64,000 nt of DNA from positions 496,001 through 560,000 of the forward strand of contig NZ_JAJGSX010000003.1 in assembly GCF_021245725.1 (NCBI RefSeq). The letters run 5' to 3'. The stretch is from Pseudonocardia sp. TRM90224. GTDB taxonomy: Bacteria > Actinomycetota > Actinomycetes > Mycobacteriales > Pseudonocardiaceae. The notes beneath the pieces are model-generated. The model was not told the origin of the DNA. It made no database searches and saw only the letters and a list, made by a program, of their open reading frames with translations. Numbering within the stretch: position 1 is the stretch's first letter; the number at the start of each line of letters is the position of its first letter. Both the position numbers and the translations under genes were made by a program. Shown here one piece after another: positions 46,748-55,193 of the stretch.

Positions 46748-47908
46748 ATGCTGGTCGAGCGGATGCGTCCGTACACGTCGACGATCTTCGCCGAGATGTC
46801 GGCGCTCGCCCTCCGCGCCGGGGCGATCAACCTGGGGCAGGGCTTCCCCGACACCGACGGCCCGCCGTCGCTGCTCGCCGACGCCGCGGCGAACATCACC
46901 GGCGGGATCAACCAGTACCCGCCGGGCCCGGGCATCCCGCAGCTGCGCGCCGCAGTCGCCGAGCACCAGCGCCGCTTCTACGGGCTCGAGGTCGACCCCG
47001 AGCACGTCCTGATCACCACCGGCGCCACCGAGGCGATCGCGGGCGCGGTGCTCGGCCTGTGCGAGCCCGGCGACGAGGTGGTCGCCTTCCAGCCCTACTA
47101 CGACTCCTACGGTGCGACGATCGCGCTCGCCGGCGCCACGATGCGACCGGTCGCGCTGCGCCCCCCGACGTTCGACTTCGACCCCGACGAGCTGCGGGCC
47201 GCCTTCTCCGACCGCACCCGGCTCGTGCTGGTCAACACGCCGCACAACCCGACCGGCGCCGTCTTCTCCGCCGAGCGGCTCGCGCTGATCGGGCAGCTCG
47301 CCGCCGAGCACGACGCGATCGTCGTCGTCGACGAGGTCTACGAGCACATGGTGTTCGAAGGCGCCGAGCACGTGCCGATGGCGAGCCTGCCCGGGATGGC
47401 GGAGCGCACGCTGACGATCTCCTCAGCGGGCAAGACGTTCTCCGTGACCGGTTGGAAGGTCGGCTGGGTGCACGGGCCGCCGGAGCTGGTGGCGGCGGTG
47501 CGGGCGGCGAAGCAGTTCCTGACCTACGTGAGCGGCGCGCCGTTCCAGCCGGCGATCGCGAACGCGCTCGCGCTGCCCGACTCCTTCTACACCGACCTCG
47601 CCGGTGGTCTGCAGCGCAAACGCGACCTGCTCTCCGACGGCCTGCGCGCCGCCGGGTTCACCGTCTACCCGACCGCCGGCACGTACTTCGTCGTCACCGA
47701 CGTCGCACCGCTCGGGATCACCGACGGCGCCGAGTTCTGCTGGCGGCTGCCCGAGCTGATCGGCGTCGCCGCCGTGCCGGTCTCGGTGTTCTGCGCCGAC
47801 CCCGAGCTCGGGCGGACGCTCGTGCGCTTCGCGTTCTGCAAGCGCGATGAAGTACTGACAGAGGCGGTGTCCCGGCTCGCCGGGCTCCGGACGGCGGTGG
47901 GGGCATGA
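46748..47908 (+). CDS. PLP-dependent aminotransferase, DapC-like (386 aa)
   Basis: A fold-type I class I/II aminotransferase: INLGQGFPDTDGP at the N-terminus, NTPHNPTGAVF, VVDEVYEHMVF, and the PLP lysine in SSAGKTFSVTGWKVGW (K229). The closest well-known relatives are actinobacterial N-succinyldiaminopimelate aminotransferases (DapC) and kynurenine/methionine aminotransferases; which amine is used is not certain. TACGGT (46736-46741) lies 6 nt before the ATG. Its stop overlaps the quinone reductase gene (ATGA). Confidence 0.9.
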   Translation: MLVERMRPYTSTIFAEMSALALRAGAINLGQGFPDTDGPPSLLADAAANITGGINQYPPGPGIPQLRAAVAEHQRRFYGLEVDPEHVLITTGATEAIAGAVLGLCEPGDEVVAFQPYYDSYGATIALAGATMRPVALRPPTFDFDPDELRAAFSDRTRLVLVNTPHNPTGAVFSAERLALIGQLAAEHDAIVVVDEVYEHMVFEGAEHVPMASLPGMAERTLTISSAGKTFSVTGWKVGWVHGPPELVAAVRAAKQFLTYVSGAPFQPAIANALALPDSFYTDLAGGLQRKRDLLSDGLRAAGFTVYPTAGTYFVVTDVAPLGITDGAEFCWRLPELIGVAAVPVSVFCADPELGRTLVRFAFCKRDEVLTEAVSRLAGLRTAVGA

Positions 47909-48810
47909 AGGCGTACGGGTTCGTCGCAGCCGGGGGGCCGGAGGGCGAGCGGATGTTCGACGTGCCGGTGCCCGTCGCGGGGCCTGGCGAGCTGCTGGTC
48001 CGGGTGCGTGCGGCCGGCGTCAACCCCGGCGATTGGCGGATGCGCTCCGGGTCCTACGGCGTCGAGCCGCCGGCAGTGCTGGGGCGGGAGGTCGCGGGGA
48101 CCGTCGAGCAGGTCGGGCCGGACGTCACCGGCTTCGCGATCGGCGACGAGGTCTTCGGCGGCACCCCAGGCATGACCGGCGGTTGGGCAGAGCACTCGCT
48201 GGTGATCGCCGGGTTCGCCGCGCACCGGCCGGAGGCCGTCTCGCCTGCCGCCGCGGCGGCGCTGCCGGTCGCTGCCGGCACGGCGTACGACGCGCTCGAC
48301 CAGCTCGGGCTGGCGCAGGGGCAGACGCTGCTGGTCAACGGGGCCGGCGGCGGCGTCGGAGTGGCTGCCGTGCAGCTCGCCGTCGCCCGCGGGATCACGG
48401 TCGTCGGCACCGCGAGCCCGGGCAAGCACGAGCTCCTGGCCGGTTTCGGTGCGGTTCCCGTCGCGTACGGCGACGGCGTGGTGGACCGGGTGCGGGCGGC
48501 CGCGCCGCAGGGCGTGGACGGTGTGTTCGACCTGGTCGGCGGGGGCGCGTTGCGGGCCGTCGCCGAGCTGCTCGCCGAGCGGTCGAGGCTCTACACCGTC
48601 GCCGACCGGGAACTCGTCGCCGAGTTGGGTGGGAGAGGCGTCGAAAGGGATCGCAGCACCGCCGTGCTCAGCACGCTCGCCCAGCTGGTCGCCGACGGCG
48701 TCCTCGATCCGCTCGTCACGGAGACCCGACCGCTTGCGGAGGCCGGAGCCGCGCTCGCGGCCGTCGAGAGCGGCCACGCTCGGGGCAAGGTCGTGCTGGA
48801 GATCGGGTGA
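47905..48810 (+). CDS. Quinone oxidoreductase-like MDR protein (301 aa)
   Basis: An N-terminal GroES-like domain (VRVRAAGVNPGDWRMRSG) and a Rossmann domain with LLVNGAGGGVGVAAVQLAVARG are typical of zinc-independent medium-chain reductases such as quinone oxidoreductase. No zinc ligands are visible. It would reduce quinones or enoyl compounds with NADPH. It is translationally coupled to the aminotransferase. Confidence 0.9.
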   Translation: MKAYGFVAAGGPEGERMFDVPVPVAGPGELLVRVRAAGVNPGDWRMRSGSYGVEPPAVLGREVAGTVEQVGPDVTGFAIGDEVFGGTPGMTGGWAEHSLVIAGFAAHRPEAVSPAAAAALPVAAGTAYDALDQLGLAQGQTLLVNGAGGGVGVAAVQLAVARGITVVGTASPGKHELLAGFGAVPVAYGDGVVDRVRAAAPQGVDGVFDLVGGGALRAVAELLAERSRLYTVADRELVAELGGRGVERDRSTAVLSTLAQLVADGVLDPLVTETRPLAEAGAALAAVESGHARGKVVLEIG

Positions 48811-48829
48811 TCGCGCTACCGTCCGACAT

Positions 48830-49540
48830 GTGACGCAGCCGCTCAATCTTGTCGACGTCCTCGACGACGCAGCGCTGATGTCGCTCGAGCACCAGATCCA
48901 CCTCTCCGAGGTGCTCGGCGAACACCAGTGGTTCGTCGACCTCGAGGAGGAGCGCTTCTCCTTCACCGGAGCGCGGACCTTGATCTGCACCGGCGTCCAC
49001 CTGCTGGGCAGCGCGGCCCCCGGTCCCCGCTCGTGGCTGTGGAGCTGGGCGAACCCCGCCGGGTACAGCCCGCGGATCGTCGGGGTGGCCGAGTCGGTGC
49101 GCGAGTTCGGCCGGACGAACGGCGTGTCGGAGCTGTCGTCGCCCGAGGTGCCGTTCGACATGGTGCCGGGCAGCAACGGCGACCCGGCGTCCGTCGCGCG
49201 GGTGATGGTGGAGGCCGCGAAGGTCGTGACCGGGCGCTGGACGTCCTACACCGGCGACGCCGGGCACGGCACGAACGCGGCGTTCCTGATCGAGCACCCC
49301 GACTTCCTGCTGCCGGCGCCCGAGCCGGCGCGGATCCTGCGCGTGCTGCACCAGGGCCTCGCCGAGGTGCCCATGATCGACCACCGCCGCGCCGTGCACA
49401 GCTACTCGGTGCGTCGCGGCCTGCCCTCGACGTTCTCGGCCGACTTCAGCCAGCTGGTGCTCACCGGTCAACGGTTCACCATCACCGTCTCGTTCGACCC
49501 GCAGGGCCGGATCGCGCACATCACCGCCGGCCAGACGTAG
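48830..49540 (+). CDS. DUF6882-like protein of unknown function (236 aa)
   Basis: I recognise no enzyme family with certainty. The pattern HQWFVDLEEERFSFTG, then SWLWSWANPAGYSPRI and DMVPGSNGDPASVARVMVEAAKVVTG resembles DUF6882-type proteins of actinobacteria. The GTG at 48830 follows TACCGT (48817-48822) by 7 nt, so its transcript may be independent of the upstream operon. It ends 5 bp before a family A terminator-like repeat. Confidence 0.72.
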   Translation: MTQPLNLVDVLDDAALMSLEHQIHLSEVLGEHQWFVDLEEERFSFTGARTLICTGVHLLGSAAPGPRSWLWSWANPAGYSPRIVGVAESVREFGRTNGVSELSSPEVPFDMVPGSNGDPASVARVMVEAAKVVTGRWTSYTGDAGHGTNAAFLIEHPDFLLPAPEPARILRVLHQGLAEVPMIDHRRAVHSYSVRRGLPSTFSADFSQLVLTGQRFTITVSFDPQGRIAHITAGQT

Positions 49541-49544
49541 AAGT

Positions 49545-49606
49545 TCCCCACCGTTTTGCCAACCTGCACACCCAAAACGGTGTGCAAGTTGGCAAAACGG
49601 TGGGGA
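49545..49606. terminator. Family A 62-bp dyad repeat, bidirectional terminator-like (A2)
   Basis: TCCCCACCGTTTTGCCAAC and GTTGGCAAAACGGTGGGGA arms with an inner CTGCACACC/GGTGTGCA stem and a loop CAAAAC; it is nearly perfect along its whole length. It lies between the convergent stops at 49540 and 49617. Confidence 0.8.
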
Positions 49607-49616
49607 GGTTTGCGCC

Positions 49617-49883
49617 TCAGCCGGCTTCGCGGGTGGGCAGGCGTGGTGTGGTGGCCTCCACCAGCCGGTCGAGGGAGAGGTCGAGCGCCGTCGCGAGCGC
49701 CGAGACGGTGAAGAAGGCCGGCGTGGGGATCCGGCCGGTCTCGATCTTGCGGAGGGTCTCGGCCGAGATCCCCGCCGCGGCGGCGACGTCACCGAGGCTG
49801 CGCTCGGCCCGTGCCTCACGGAGGAGGGCGCCGAGCCGCTCCCCGCGCCGGCGGTCGGCAGGGGTGAGGGGGACGCGAACCAT
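49617..49883 (-). CDS. Small XRE-family helix-turn-helix protein (88 aa)
   Basis: The whole protein is a Cro/CI-like helix-turn-helix: ERLGALLREARAERSLGDVAAAAGISAETLRKIETGRIPTPAFFTVSALATALDLSLDRLVEA. It starts at the ATG at 49883, 7 nt after TACTAT (49896-49891) on the minus strand. It is divergent from the methionine aminopeptidase gene, with only 32 bp between starts, so it may regulate both. Confidence 0.88.
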   Translation of the reverse strand: MVRVPLTPADRRRGERLGALLREARAERSLGDVAAAAGISAETLRKIETGRIPTPAFFTVSALATALDLSLDRLVEATTPRLPTREAG

Positions 49884-49890
49884 GGCGCCA

Positions 49891-49909
49891 ATAGTAATAC
49901 CGGCATAGT
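49891..49909. promoter_or_regulatory. Compact divergent leaderless promoter pair
   Basis: Minus-strand TACTAT (49896-49891) lies 7 nt before the XRE start; plus-strand CATAGT (49904-49909) lies 6 nt before the aminopeptidase GTG at 49916. Both -10 elements thus lie within one 19-bp segment and each promoter must have its -35 inside the opposite gene. Confidence 0.55.
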
Positions 49910-49915
49910 CGACGT

Positions 49916-50707
49916 GTGATCGAGCTGAAGACACCATCGGAGCTGGACGCGATCGGGGCCGCCGGGAAGATCGTCGGCGACGTGCTGACCGCCGTTCACG
50001 ACCATGCCGCGCCGGGCCGCTCGCCGCGCGGGCTCGACGACATGGCCGCCGACCTGATCGCCGCCGCAGGCGCGACGCCGACCTTCCTCGGCTACCACCC
50101 GCAGTGGGCGCCGCAGCCGTACCCGGCGGTGACGTGCGCCAGCGTCAACGACGCCGTCGTGCACGGCATCCCCGGCCCGACCCCGCTCGCACCTGGTGAC
50201 CTGCTCAGCGTCGACCTCGCCGTGCACATCGACGGTTGGTGCGCCGACGCCGCGTTCAGCATGGTGATCGGGGACGACCCCGACCCCGCCGACGTCGAGC
50301 TGGTCGCGACGACGGAACGGGCGCTCGCCGCCGGGATCGCAGCTGCGCGGCCCGGCGCGCGGATGGGCGATGTCGCCAATGCGATCGGCAAGATCGGCCG
50401 GGCCGGCGGCTACGGGTTGCTCGCCGACCACGGCGGGCACGGCGTCGGGCGGACCATGCACGAGGCACCGCACGTCCCGAACGAGGGCAAGGCGGGCCGT
50501 GGCCTCACCCTTCGGTCGGGTCTGGTGATCGCGATCGAGCCGATGCTGATCGCCGGCGGGCGCGACCGCTACCGCCACGACCCCGACGGCTGGACGTTGC
50601 GCACGTCCGACGGCAGCCGCGCGGCGCACACCGAGCACACGATCGCCATCACGGAAGATGGTCCGCGGGTGCTGACGGCGAACCGCCCGCATGCTAAGAC
50701 CGGGTGA
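49916..50707 (+). CDS. map: Methionine aminopeptidase, type I-like (263 aa)
   Basis: Metal-site residues are seen in SVDLAVHIDGWCADAAFS (two Asp), GGHGVGRTMHEAPHVPN (His) and IAIEPMLIAGG (Glu), with a late Glu in AAHTEHTIAIT. It removes the initiator methionine from nascent proteins. It lacks the N-terminal zinc-finger extension of the MapB type. The stop overlaps the ATG of the MOSC gene by one base (TGATG). Actinobacteria usually have more than one such gene, so this is probably an accessory copy. Confidence 0.9.
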   Translation: MIELKTPSELDAIGAAGKIVGDVLTAVHDHAAPGRSPRGLDDMAADLIAAAGATPTFLGYHPQWAPQPYPAVTCASVNDAVVHGIPGPTPLAPGDLLSVDLAVHIDGWCADAAFSMVIGDDPDPADVELVATTERALAAGIAAARPGARMGDVANAIGKIGRAGGYGLLADHGGHGVGRTMHEAPHVPNEGKAGRGLTLRSGLVIAIEPMLIAGGRDRYRHDPDGWTLRTSDGSRAAHTEHTIAITEDGPRVLTANRPHAKTG

Positions 50708-51582
50708 TGTCGGTCACGGCGATCCACCGCTACCCGGTCAAGTCGATGCTCGGCGAGTCGCTCGAACGGTGCCGCGTCGGGCGCGGCGGCATCCCGGGTG
50801 ACCGCGCATACGCGCTGGTGGACGTGGAGACCGGCACCGTCGCGAGCGCGAAGGTCCCGCGCCGCTGGGCGGCGCTGCTCGACTTCTCCGCCCGCTACCT
50901 CGTCGAGCCGGAGCCGGACTCCGCACCGCCGGACGTCGAGATCACGTTCCCGGACGGTTCCGTGCACACCAGCGCCGACGCCGACATCGACGCCGCACTC
51001 TCGGCCGTGGTCGGCCGTGCCGTCCACCTGACCTCGAAGCGTCCTGAAGACGGCAGCTTCGAGGAGCTGTGGCCGGAGATCGACGGCCTCGCCCCGGAAG
51101 GGCTGATCGGCGGGACGACCACCCGCACCGAGGTGTCCGGCGAGCCGATCAGCAGCTTCGCCATCGCGATGATGGCGCAGGAGTCGACGGCGTTCTTCGA
51201 CCTGGCGACCGTGCACGTGCTCACCGAATCGACCCTCGCGCAGCTGCGCGCCCTCGCGCCCTCGGCGACGTTCGACGTGCAGCGCTACCGCCCCAACTTC
51301 GTGCTCGACGACGCCGGTGACGGCTTCGCGGAGAACACCTGGATGGGGCGCACGCTCACGATCGGCGCCACCCGGGTCAGCGTCTCGATCCCGACGATGC
51401 GGTGCGTCATGACGACCCTGGCCCAGGGCGATCTGCCCCGAGACGCCGAAACGCTGCGCACGATCGCCAAGCACAACCGCATCGAGATCCCGGAGATGGG
51501 CAAGTGGGCCTGCGCGGGCGTCTACGGCGAAGTCGAGACGCCCGGCGAGGTCGGCGTCGGGAACCCCCACCACCTCACGTAG
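50707..51582 (+). CDS. MOSC-domain protein (291 aa)
   Basis: An N-terminal MOSC_N beta barrel (AIHRYPVKSMLGESLERCRVGRGGIPGDRAYALVD) and a C-terminal MOSC domain (RYRPNFVLDD, then PTMRCVMTTLAQGDLPRDAETLRTIAKHNR) are present. MOSC proteins handle sulfur or molybdenum cofactor, as in MOCO sulfurase and YcbX/mARC-type reductases. A ferredoxin domain is not fused. It forms an operon with the methionine aminopeptidase gene. Confidence 0.87.
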   Translation: MSVTAIHRYPVKSMLGESLERCRVGRGGIPGDRAYALVDVETGTVASAKVPRRWAALLDFSARYLVEPEPDSAPPDVEITFPDGSVHTSADADIDAALSAVVGRAVHLTSKRPEDGSFEELWPEIDGLAPEGLIGGTTTRTEVSGEPISSFAIAMMAQESTAFFDLATVHVLTESTLAQLRALAPSATFDVQRYRPNFVLDDAGDGFAENTWMGRTLTIGATRVSVSIPTMRCVMTTLAQGDLPRDAETLRTIAKHNRIEIPEMGKWACAGVYGEVETPGEVGVGNPHHLT

Positions 51583-51590
51583 CCCGAACT

Positions 51591-51652
51591 TCCCCACCGT
51601 TTTGCCTATTTGCACACCCCGCAGGGCGTGCAGGTTGGCAAAACGGTGGGGA
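51591..51652. terminator. Family A 62-bp dyad repeat, bidirectional terminator-like (A3)
   Basis: The outer arms TCCCCACCGTTTTGCC and GGCAAAACGGTGGGGA are perfect. The inner part TGCACACCCCGCAGGGCGTGCA can extend the stem. It separates the convergent stops at 51582 and 51662. Confidence 0.8.
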
Positions 51653-51661
51653 AGTTTCGGG

Positions 51662-52246
51662 TCAGGGGGTCGGGAGGCCGGCGGTGAGTTGTTCTATTGC
51701 CGATCCGATGAGTCGGCCCAGGGGGCGGGGGTCGGGATGCCGCCACTCCTCGATTGCGACCCGGATCGCGGTTCCGACTGCCGCTGCGGCCAGCCGCTGG
51801 TAGAACGGGTCGGCGCCGGTCCGCTCGCCGATGACCTCCGCGATGCTCTCCTCGGCCAGCACGCTCGCCTTGAGGAACTCGGCGTAGACGGCCGGGTGCG
51901 CCGCCACCACCCCGATGTCCTCCGCCCACGACGGGTCCGGGAGGTGCTCGTCCCCGCCGAAGTAGGTGGTGGCGACCGTTGCGATCGCGACCCAGAGCGG
52001 GACGTCCGCCGGCTGCTCGTGGAGCTTCCGCGCGAGCTGTTCGAGGTGGTGGCGGTGCCGGTGCGCGACCGCCTCGGCCTTGCTCGTGAAGTAGTTGTTG
52101 AACGTGCGCGGCGAGACCCCCGCGGCGGTGGCGATGTCGTCCACCAGCACGTTCTCGTACCCGCGCTCGACGGTCAGCCGCAGCGCGGCCCGGCAGAGCG
52201 CCTCCCGGGTGGCGGCCTTCTTGCGTTCCCGCAGACCGTCGGCCAT
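51662..52246 (-). CDS. TetR-family transcriptional regulator (194 aa)
   Basis: The helix-turn-helix region is YENVLVDDIATAAGVSPRTFNNYFTSKAEAVAHRHRHH, typical for the family; the C-terminal domain is of the MftR/acyl-CoA-type (PSWAEDIGVVAAHPAVYAEFLKASV). The ATG at 52246 follows TACCGT (52257-52252) by 5 nt. It is divergent from the acyl-CoA synthetase at 52336, the probable target. Confidence 0.88.
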   Translation of the reverse strand: MADGLRERKKAATREALCRAALRLTVERGYENVLVDDIATAAGVSPRTFNNYFTSKAEAVAHRHRHHLEQLARKLHEQPADVPLWVAIATVATTYFGGDEHLPDPSWAEDIGVVAAHPAVYAEFLKASVLAEESIAEVIGERTGADPFYQRLAAAAVGTAIRVAIEEWRHPDPRPLGRLIGSAIEQLTAGLPTP

Positions 52247-52251
52247 GGGGA

Positions 52252-52298
52252 ACGGTAGCGCCGAACTTGCGTGCCGCGTAAGACTGCGTGCCGCGCAA
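52252..52298. promoter_or_regulatory. TetR/acyl-CoA synthetase control region with repeats
   Basis: TGCGTGCCGCG occurs twice in direct order (52268-52278 and 52285-52295), and TTGCG/CGCAA at 52267 and 52294 form an inverted frame around them. TACCGT (52257-52252) is the minus-strand -10. The repeats are candidate TetR sites. Confidence 0.5.
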
Positions 52299-52335
52299 CT
52301 TTGTCGGATCGGCGTCGAGTTGGCACGATCCGCGC

Positions 52336-53919
52336 ATGTCCTTCACCTCCGACACCCAGGCCGCGATCGCCATGGCCCGCCAGCACGCGGTCGGCGACCT
52401 GCTCCGGCGCACGGCCCGGCGGTATCCCGGCAAGCTCGCGGTGGTCGCCGGGGAGCTGCGGGTCACCTATGCCGAGTTCGACGTCGCCGTGAACCGGTGC
52501 GCCAACGCGCTCGCGGGGCGCGGGCTCGCGAAGGGCGACCGGTTCGCGTTGCTCTCGCACAACTGCTGGCAGTACGCCGTGCTCGCTTTCGCGACGGCGC
52601 GGCTCGGGGTCGTGCTGGTGCCGGTCAACTTCATGCTTGGCGCCGAGGAGGTCGCGTTCATCCTGCGGCACTCCGGCGCGACCGGGATGGTCGCCGAGGA
52701 CGCGCTGGTCCCGACCGCGGAGAAGGCGCTGGCGAGCGCCGGTGTCACCGACGGCATCCGTGGGTGCATCGGCGCGGCGGCGGACGGCTGGGAGGACGTC
52801 GACGACTGGTGGACCGTCGGCCACGCGCACGACCCCGAGGTCGCCGTCGCCGACGACGACCCGCTGCGGCTGATGTACACGAGCGGAACCGAGTCGCGAC
52901 CGAAGGGCGTGATGCTGTCGAGCCGCTCGCTCGTCGCCCAGTACGTGAGCTGCGTGATCGACGGCGGGATGAGCGCCGACGACATCGAGGTGCACTCGCT
53001 GCCGCTATACCACTGCGCGCAGCTCGACTGCTTCCTCTCCGTCGACGTCTACCTCGGCGCGACGAGCATCATCCTGCCCGCGCCCGACCCGGCCGCGATC
53101 CTCGCGACGATCGAGCGGGAGCGGGCCACGAAGCTCTTCTGCCCGCCGACCGTGTGGATCGCGTTGCTGCGCCACCCGGACTTCGCGAGCCGCGACCTGT
53201 CGTCGCTGCGCAAGGGCTACTACGGGGCGTCGGCCATGCCCGTCGAGGTGCTGAAGGAGCTGCAGCAGCGGCTGCCGGACGTCGAGTTCTGGAACTTCTA
53301 CGGCCAGACCGAGATGGCGCCGCTCGCGACGATCCTGCGCCCGCACGAGCAGCTCTCGCACGCCGGGAGCGCCGGCCGGGCCGCTGTGAACGTCGAGACG
53401 ATGCTGGTCGATGACGACAACGAGCCGGTGCCGGTCGGGGCGGTCGGCGAGATCGTGCACCGCAGCCCGCACGCCGCGCTCGGCTACTACGAGGACGAGG
53501 AGAAGACCGCCGCGGCCTTCAGGGGCGGCTGGTTCCACTCCGGCGACCTCGGCGTCATGACGGAGGACGGCTACCTCTCCGTCGTCGACCGCAAGAAGGA
53601 CATGATCAAGACGGGTGGCGAGAACGTCGCGAGCCGCGAGGTCGAGGAGGCGATCTACCAGCTCGACGGGGTCGCCGAGGTGGCAGTGTTCGGGATCAGC
53701 CACCCGCACTGGATCGAGGCCGTGACGGCCGTCGTCGTGGTGAAGGACGGCGCCCGGCTCACCGAGGACGCAGTTCACGCGCACGCGCGCGAGCACCTCG
53801 CGGGCTACAAGCGGCCCAAGTACGTCGTCTTCGCGGACGCGCTGCCCAAGAACCCCAGCGGCAAGATCCTCAAGCGCGCGCTCCGCGAAGAGCACGGTGG
53901 TCTAGCGCAGGACGGCTGA
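52336..53919 (+). CDS. Acyl-CoA synthetase, ANL superfamily (527 aa)
   Basis: The ATP motif is LMYTSGTESRPKGVMLSS, a variant of TSGTTGxPKG in which TG is replaced by ES, seen in one branch of actinobacterial FadD-like enzymes. NFYGQTEM, the GGWFHSGDLGVM hinge, VDRKKDMIKTGGENVASREVE and the catalytic lysine in NPSGKILKRAL are all present. It activates a fatty or aromatic acid. It is divergent from the TetR regulator; its last 18 bp overlap the convergent NmrA-like gene. Confidence 0.92.
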   Translation: MSFTSDTQAAIAMARQHAVGDLLRRTARRYPGKLAVVAGELRVTYAEFDVAVNRCANALAGRGLAKGDRFALLSHNCWQYAVLAFATARLGVVLVPVNFMLGAEEVAFILRHSGATGMVAEDALVPTAEKALASAGVTDGIRGCIGAAADGWEDVDDWWTVGHAHDPEVAVADDDPLRLMYTSGTESRPKGVMLSSRSLVAQYVSCVIDGGMSADDIEVHSLPLYHCAQLDCFLSVDVYLGATSIILPAPDPAAILATIERERATKLFCPPTVWIALLRHPDFASRDLSSLRKGYYGASAMPVEVLKELQQRLPDVEFWNFYGQTEMAPLATILRPHEQLSHAGSAGRAAVNVETMLVDDDNEPVPVGAVGEIVHRSPHAALGYYEDEEKTAAAFRGGWFHSGDLGVMTEDGYLSVVDRKKDMIKTGGENVASREVEEAIYQLDGVAEVAVFGISHPHWIEAVTAVVVVKDGARLTEDAVHAHAREHLAGYKRPKYVVFADALPKNPSGKILKRALREEHGGLAQDG

Positions 53920-54717
53920 GACCGCCTCGCGCAGCGACGTCGCCGGGCGGCCGAGCAGCTTCTCCAGGTCGTCCGACGGCTCGGCGAACAGGCCCGTCGC
54001 GATGAAGCCGTAGAGGAAGGCGGGAAGGCCCTCCAGCTCCTCGACCGGCACCTGCCGGTAGGCGACGGGCTTGCCGGCGACGTCGCCGACGGTTGCGGCG
54101 AGCTCGGCGAGCGTCCACACCGGGCCGCGCAGCTCGTAGACCGCGCCCACGTGCCCGTCGCCGGTGAGGGTGGCGGAGGCGGCGAGCGCGAGGTCGCGGA
54201 TGGTCGCGAAGTTCACGGGCTGCCCCGCGTCGGCCGCGACCAGCTCGCCCGATTCGACGTTCTCCTGGAGGCCCGGGTTGACCAGCGACTCCGTGTAGAA
54301 CGTGTTGCGCAGCAGCGTGTGCGGCAGGCCGGAGTCGCGCAGCAGGCCCTCGGTGCGGGTGTGGTCGGCCAGGAAGCCCGGGCCGTCCTGTGCGCCGATC
54401 GCGCTGGTGTAGACGATCCGCCCGACGCCCGCGGCCTTCGCGGCGTCGACGACGTTGCCGTGCTGGCGCGGCCGCACGCCGGGAGTGATGTCCGGCGACG
54501 AGACGAACAGCAGCACGTCCGCGCCGGCGAACGCCTTTTCGAGCGAGGCGGGGTCGTCGTAGTCGCCCGCCCGGACCTCGACCCCTCTGTCGGCGAGCTC
54601 CTGCGCTTTCGCGGGGGTGCGCGCGACGGCCACGAGCTCGCTCGCCGGCACCCGCTCCAGCAGGTCGTTGATGACGATCTTGCCGAGATTCCCGGTGACT
54701 CCGGTGACGACGATCAT
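53902..54717 (-). CDS. NmrA-like NAD(P)H-dependent oxidoreductase, QorB-like (271 aa)
   Basis: MIVVTGVTGNLGKIVINDLL carries the dinucleotide motif. Middle residues such as GADVLLFVSSPDITPGVRPRQHGNVVDAAKAAGVGRIVYTSAIGA match the QorB/YtfG-like atypical SDRs that reduce quinones. GAGGAG stands before the ATG at 54717. It is divergent from an HxlR regulator, the same pairing as qorB/QorR, with an inverted repeat between. Confidence 0.87.
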   Translation of the reverse strand: MIVVTGVTGNLGKIVINDLLERVPASELVAVARTPAKAQELADRGVEVRAGDYDDPASLEKAFAGADVLLFVSSPDITPGVRPRQHGNVVDAAKAAGVGRIVYTSAIGAQDGPGFLADHTRTEGLLRDSGLPHTLLRNTFYTESLVNPGLQENVESGELVAADAGQPVNFATIRDLALAASATLTGDGHVGAVYELRGPVWTLAELAATVGDVAGKPVAYRQVPVEELEGLPAFLYGFIATGLFAEPSDDLEKLLGRPATSLREAVSAVLR

Positions 54718-54766
54718 CGAATGCTCCTCGTGAGTGGTGCTGATACCGGGAGCGAACGTATGCTCG

Positions 54767-54787
54767 GTACTCACCGTTGGTAAGTAC
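54767..54787. promoter_or_regulatory. HxlR operator-like inverted repeat
   Basis: GTACTCACC and GGTAAGTAC (54767-54775 and 54779-54787) form near-perfect arms around a 3-nt spacer. Further half-sites GTACC and GGTAAGTGCC follow at about 54787-54805. It sits between the NmrA-like gene and the HxlR gene. Confidence 0.7.
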
Positions 54788-54816
54788 GTACCTTGTGGTA
54801 AGTGCCGGAGGCGAAC

Positions 54817-55191
54817 GTGAGCTTGCAGCTACTGGGCAATGGCGATGCCATGCGGGGTGACGTGTTCGACAGTCAGTGCCCGGCGCGGACCGTGCTCGAC
54901 CACGTCACCAGCAAGTGGGCGGTGCTCGTGCTGGCCGCGCTGCGGCAGGGCCCGCTGCGGTTCAGCGCGCTGCGCAGGACCATCGGCGGGGTGAGCGAGA
55001 AGATGCTCGCGCAGACCCTCCGCACGCTCGAGACCGACGGCTTCGTCGCCCGCGAGGTAGTCCCCACCACGCCTCCGCAGGTGAGCTACAGCCTGACGGA
55101 ACTCGGCACGGGCGTCGCGAGCCACGTGACGGGCCTGCTCGACTGGATCGACACCCGCCTCCCCGACGTCCTCGCCGCCCGCAGCGCATAA
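54817..55191 (+). CDS. HxlR-family transcriptional regulator (124 aa)
   Basis: CPARTVLDHVTSKWAVLVLAALRQGPLRFSALRRTIGGVSEKMLAQTLRTLETDGFVAR is the standard HxlR winged helix, with Cys at about residue 19, the position where redox sensing cysteines occur in HypR/QorR relatives. The GTG at 54817 has GGAGG 5 nt upstream and is preferred to an earlier GTG at 54802. It likely controls the divergent NmrA-like gene in response to electrophiles such as quinones. Confidence 0.9.
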   Translation: MSLQLLGNGDAMRGDVFDSQCPARTVLDHVTSKWAVLVLAALRQGPLRFSALRRTIGGVSEKMLAQTLRTLETDGFVAREVVPTTPPQVSYSLTELGTGVASHVTGLLDWIDTRLPDVLAARSA

Positions 55192-55193
55192 CT

